A DNA stretch of 8,472 nucleotides, taken from Alistipes sp. GTDB lineage: Bacteria > Bacteroidota > Bacteroidia > Bacteroidales > Rikenellaceae. Positions 6,972 through 8,472 of the stretch are shown one piece after another. Both the position numbers and the translations under genes were made by a program. The notes under the pieces were generated by a model, which saw only the letters and a program-made list of their open reading frames with translations, was not told the origin of the DNA and did not search any database. Each line of letters starts with the position of its first letter. Within the stretch, counting starts at the first letter, position 1. The stretch spans positions 1-8,472 of the forward strand of contig JAQUZZ010000042.1 in the NCBI GenBank assembly GCA_028691095.1, in the 5' to 3' direction.

Positions 6972-7112
6972 TTTTAGGCACTTCCAATCATAGGAACGAA
7001 GGGACTGTGCTGTGAAACGTTCTTTCGGATGGAGACCCCGGCATATCCGTCGATCCAATCGGTTGCGCGATGAGAAGAATTTATAGTTTATAACCCATTG
7101 ACAAATAGATAC
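6972..7112. other. Intergenic stretch with no recognised feature
   Basis: Between the tRNA terminator and the repeat mosaic I see no credible gene, RNA or strong promoter on either strand. A minus-strand open frame crosses it but is an artefact of the antisense tRNA sequence. GGCACTTCC at 6977-6985 is the inverted copy of GGAAGTGCC at 6623-6631, which may be chance. Confidence 0.5.
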
Positions 7113-7117
7113 TAACA

Positions 7118-7198
7118 TAACGTGAGTTCGATAATTGCAACTGTTTAATATATAGAAAATATATCCCATACAGCGTTGCAATTATCGAACTCACGTTA
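7118..7198. repeat. 24-bp perfect inverted repeat forming a large stem-loop
   Basis: Bases 7118-7141 and 7175-7198 are exact inverted copies (24 bp) with a 33-nt, AT-rich spacer. The spacer has its own 6-bp stem, ATATAT at 7148-7153 and 7159-7164. Transcribed from either side this would fold into one long hairpin. The outer 20 bases of each arm are the same sequence that closes the whole element at 7321-7340. Confidence 0.85.
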
Positions 7199-7218
7199 GT
7201 GCTGTTTTTAAACAGCAC
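7199..7218. repeat. 9-bp palindrome
   Basis: GTGCTGTTT (7199-7207) and AAACAGCAC (7210-7218) are exact inverted copies with 2 bases between. It directly abuts the long inverted repeat that ends at 7198. Confidence 0.7.
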
Positions 7219-7245
7219 GCTCCATTCATATTATCTCCCCTAAAT

Positions 7246-7266
7246 CCCCTCTTAAAATAAGAGGGG
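7246..7266. repeat. 9-bp hairpin with AAA loop
   Basis: CCCCTCTTA (7246-7254) and TAAGAGGGG (7258-7266) are exact inverted copies around AAA. It is GC-rich at the base but has no clean T-run after it, so it is better read as part of the repeat mosaic than as a terminator. Confidence 0.7.
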
Positions 7267-7274
7267 ACTTTGTC

Positions 7275-7295
7275 GCAATTTGTGACACAAATTGC
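7275..7295. repeat. 21-bp palindrome with a single central base
   Basis: GCAATTTGTG (7275-7284) and CACAAATTGC (7286-7295) are exact inverted copies around one A. A spacer this short suits a protein-binding site or cruciform better than an RNA hairpin. Confidence 0.65.
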
Positions 7296-7310
7296 TCCTC
7301 AGCGGTATGA

Positions 7311-7335
7311 TGAGTTCGAACAATTCTCGAACTCA
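7311..7335. repeat. 9-bp inverted repeat at the right end of the element
   Basis: TGAGTTCGA (7311-7319) and TCGAACTCA (7327-7335) are inverted copies with 7 bases between. They repeat the core of the element's terminal sequence, so TGAGTTCGA occurs four times in 7118-7340, twice in each orientation. Confidence 0.75.
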
Positions 7336-7359
7336 CGTTAACATATAAACTCTGACCTG

Positions 7360-8472
7360 ATGAAAAGAAATCGGACTTTTGCGATTCAGATCGCGTGTTG
7401 CCTCCTCTTAGGACTCGGCTTCCTCTGCTCTTGCAGCAAGGATAATCACGACACGCCGACGCCGACCCCGACACCCCAGCCTGAGAAACAGACCACTTTG
7501 ATCTTCTACATCTGTGGTGATGATGAACAGTTGTCGTCCTGTGGATATAACAACGCGAAAGAGGTGTTCCTTGCGACGCTTGACACGAAGGATGTCAATG
7601 TGGTGGTGGTGTTGGATCACAATGAGACCGACGCGGAGATGCCCTCCACCAACCCTCAGATTTTGTGGGGTACGGGGGATGGAAACTACAAGGTAATCAA
7701 AGAGTATCGCGAGCAGAACGTCATGAACCCCTCCTTTTTCAAGTCTATACTACAAGAGATCAAGACCCTTTTCCCCGCCCGGGAGTATGGTCTGACCCTT
7801 TCGGGGCATGGAAACGCGTGGCTGATCGCCAATCAATCGAAAGCCCTCGGGGGCGATCAAATCCGCGACCCGTCGCAAGTCAATGAGTCGGGGCTGATAG
7901 ACATCGTAGAGATTGCTCAGAGCATTCCCACGGGGATGCACTTGAATTTCATTTTGATGGATGCATGCATTATGGCCTCGGTAGAGGTGGCGCACGAATT
8001 GCGCAACACGGCGGATTACTTGATTGCGTCTCCTCTTTTGATGCGAGGCGAAGGCATCAAATACGACACCCCCAATCTATTGAACTCGTTGATCCATAAA
8101 GAGTATAGCACCGCTGCCAAACTCTTTTTCGAGGAAGCTACCTCTCCGCAGCAACGAAAAGAGGGGATCTCGATCAGCGTGGTCGATCTCAAACAGATGG
8201 ATGCTTTGGCCGCTGCGCAGAAGAAACTCTTAACCCAATCGGAGATGGCGTATGATGATTTTCTGGCGGTGTATGAGCAGAGTCAAAGATACGCTACAAC
8301 CCATATACTTTTTGATACACAGGATCTGTTTCGACGGATGTGCGTGCACAAAGGAGTCTCTTTCGATGCTTATAAAGCCCAACTTGAAAAGGCCGTCATC
8401 TACCATGCTTGTACCGACTTTTATGATGAAGACTCACAGTTCTTCCCCGTTGACACGGCAAACATTATAGGA
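7360..8472 (+). CDS. C11 (clostripain-like) cysteine peptidase lipoprotein, cut by the right window edge
   Basis: The frame opens at ATG 7360 and runs unbroken to the window end (371 residues, no stop). Residues 1-24 form a lipoprotein signal: basic MKRNR, hydrophobic ACCLLLGLGF, and a lipobox LCSC giving lipidated Cys25. SKDNHD follows, resembling the charged export signal of Bacteroidetes surface lipoproteins, then a TPTPTPTPQP linker. The peptidase domain starts near residue 44 (TTLIFYICGDDEQL). The catalytic pair is visible: His150 in LSGHGNAW and Cys203 in LMDACIMASVEVAHEL, the pattern of family C11, which includes clostripain, Parabacteroides PmC11 and B. fragilis fragipain. C11 enzymes usually cut after Arg or Lys and self-activate by internal cleavage. 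Location at the cell envelope is inferred; the substrate is unknown. No credible promoter lies between the repeat element and the start. Confidence 0.88.
   Translation, partial: MKRNRTFAIQIACCLLLGLGFLCSCSKDNHDTPTPTPTPQPEKQTTLIFYICGDDEQLSSCGYNNAKEVFLATLDTKDVNVVVVLDHNETDAEMPSTNPQILWGTGDGNYKVIKEYREQNVMNPSFFKSILQEIKTLFPAREYGLTLSGHGNAWLIANQSKALGGDQIRDPSQVNESGLIDIVEIAQSIPTGMHLNFILMDACIMASVEVAHELRNTADYLIASPLLMRGEGIKYDTPNLLNSLIHKEYSTAAKLFFEEATSPQQRKEGISISVVDLKQMDALAAAQKKLLTQSEMAYDDFLAVYEQSQRYATTHILFDTQDLFRRMCVHKGVSFDAYKAQLEKAVIYHACTDFYDEDSQFFPVDTANIIG

Larger units (their letters stand above)
7113..7345. mobile_element. MITE-like palindromic element (candidate)
   Basis: The outer ends are inverted: TAACGTGAGTTCGATAATTG (7118-7137) and CAATTCTCGAACTCACGTTA (7321-7340) are inverted copies matching at 19 of 20 positions. 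The 7-mer TAACATA is found at both borders (7113-7119 and 7339-7345), as a target duplication would be, though it overlaps the ends by a base. There is no coding sequence inside. The interior holds an extra inverted copy of the end and four smaller palindromes. This fits a non-autonomous insertion (MITE) or a REP-type repeat; an invertible switch is the other possibility. The element ends 20 bp before the protease start. Structure is seen directly; mobility is inferred. Confidence 0.5.

Noticed and set aside
6825..7181. A 118-residue open frame on the minus strand between the tRNAs and the repeat element
   Set aside because: Its middle (RTRTCTSVKTLVPETSAS) is the well-known false peptide made by reading tRNA-Leu antisense, and the rest crosses the terminator and half of the inverted repeat.
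7118..7340. CRISPR array
   Set aside because: The repeats alternate in orientation, are unevenly spaced, and have no set of equal-length spacers or neighbouring cas genes.
7226..7474. An 82-residue minus-strand open frame across the repeat mosaic and protease start
   Set aside because: It is antisense to the clear lipoprotein signal region and is made mostly of repeat sequence.

Overview
The window looks like a chromosomal segment from a member of the Bacteroidota, most likely order Bacteroidales. Four things support this. CarB and L25/Ctc are of the Bacteroidetes type. The promoter candidates have the TTTG / TAnnTTTG form instead of a sigma-70 TATAAT box. The two tRNA genes carry no encoded CCA. 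The last gene encodes a lipoprotein with a C11 (clostripain-like) protease domain, a family common in gut Bacteroidales. Base composition looks near 50% GC. I cannot name the genus with confidence.

Layout: (1) 2-823, plus strand, the C-terminal half of an FAD-dependent oxidoreductase of the COG2509 type, cut by the left edge. (2) 847-901, a 24-bp perfect inverted repeat between two convergent genes, read as a bidirectional terminator. (3) 924-4151, minus strand, a full-length carB without carA next to it. (4) 4370-6296, minus strand, an RNA and translation cluster: rplY/ctc (L25), pth (peptidyl-tRNA hydrolase) and an Hsp15-like S4 protein. A good terminator lies between rplY and pth, so they need not be one simple operon. 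(5) 6390-6971, a divergent regulatory region: one promoter fires left into rplY, and two promoter candidates fire right towards a tandem tRNA-Leu(GAG) and tRNA-Leu(CAG) pair that ends in a strong terminator. (6) 7113-7345, a roughly 230-bp mosaic of inverted repeats that looks like a small non-autonomous mobile element (MITE-like) or possibly an invertible switch. (7) 7360-8472, plus strand, a C11 peptidase lipoprotein cut by the right edge and starting about 20 bp after the repeat element.

Functionally, the middle of the window is housekeeping: carbamoyl phosphate for pyrimidines and arginine, ribosome structure and rescue, peptidyl-tRNA recycling, and leucine tRNAs. The accessory part is the right end. 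There the repeat mosaic fills the space where the promoter or leader of a predicted surface-anchored protease should lie. That junction is the most interesting part of the window. I found no new multi-gene system.
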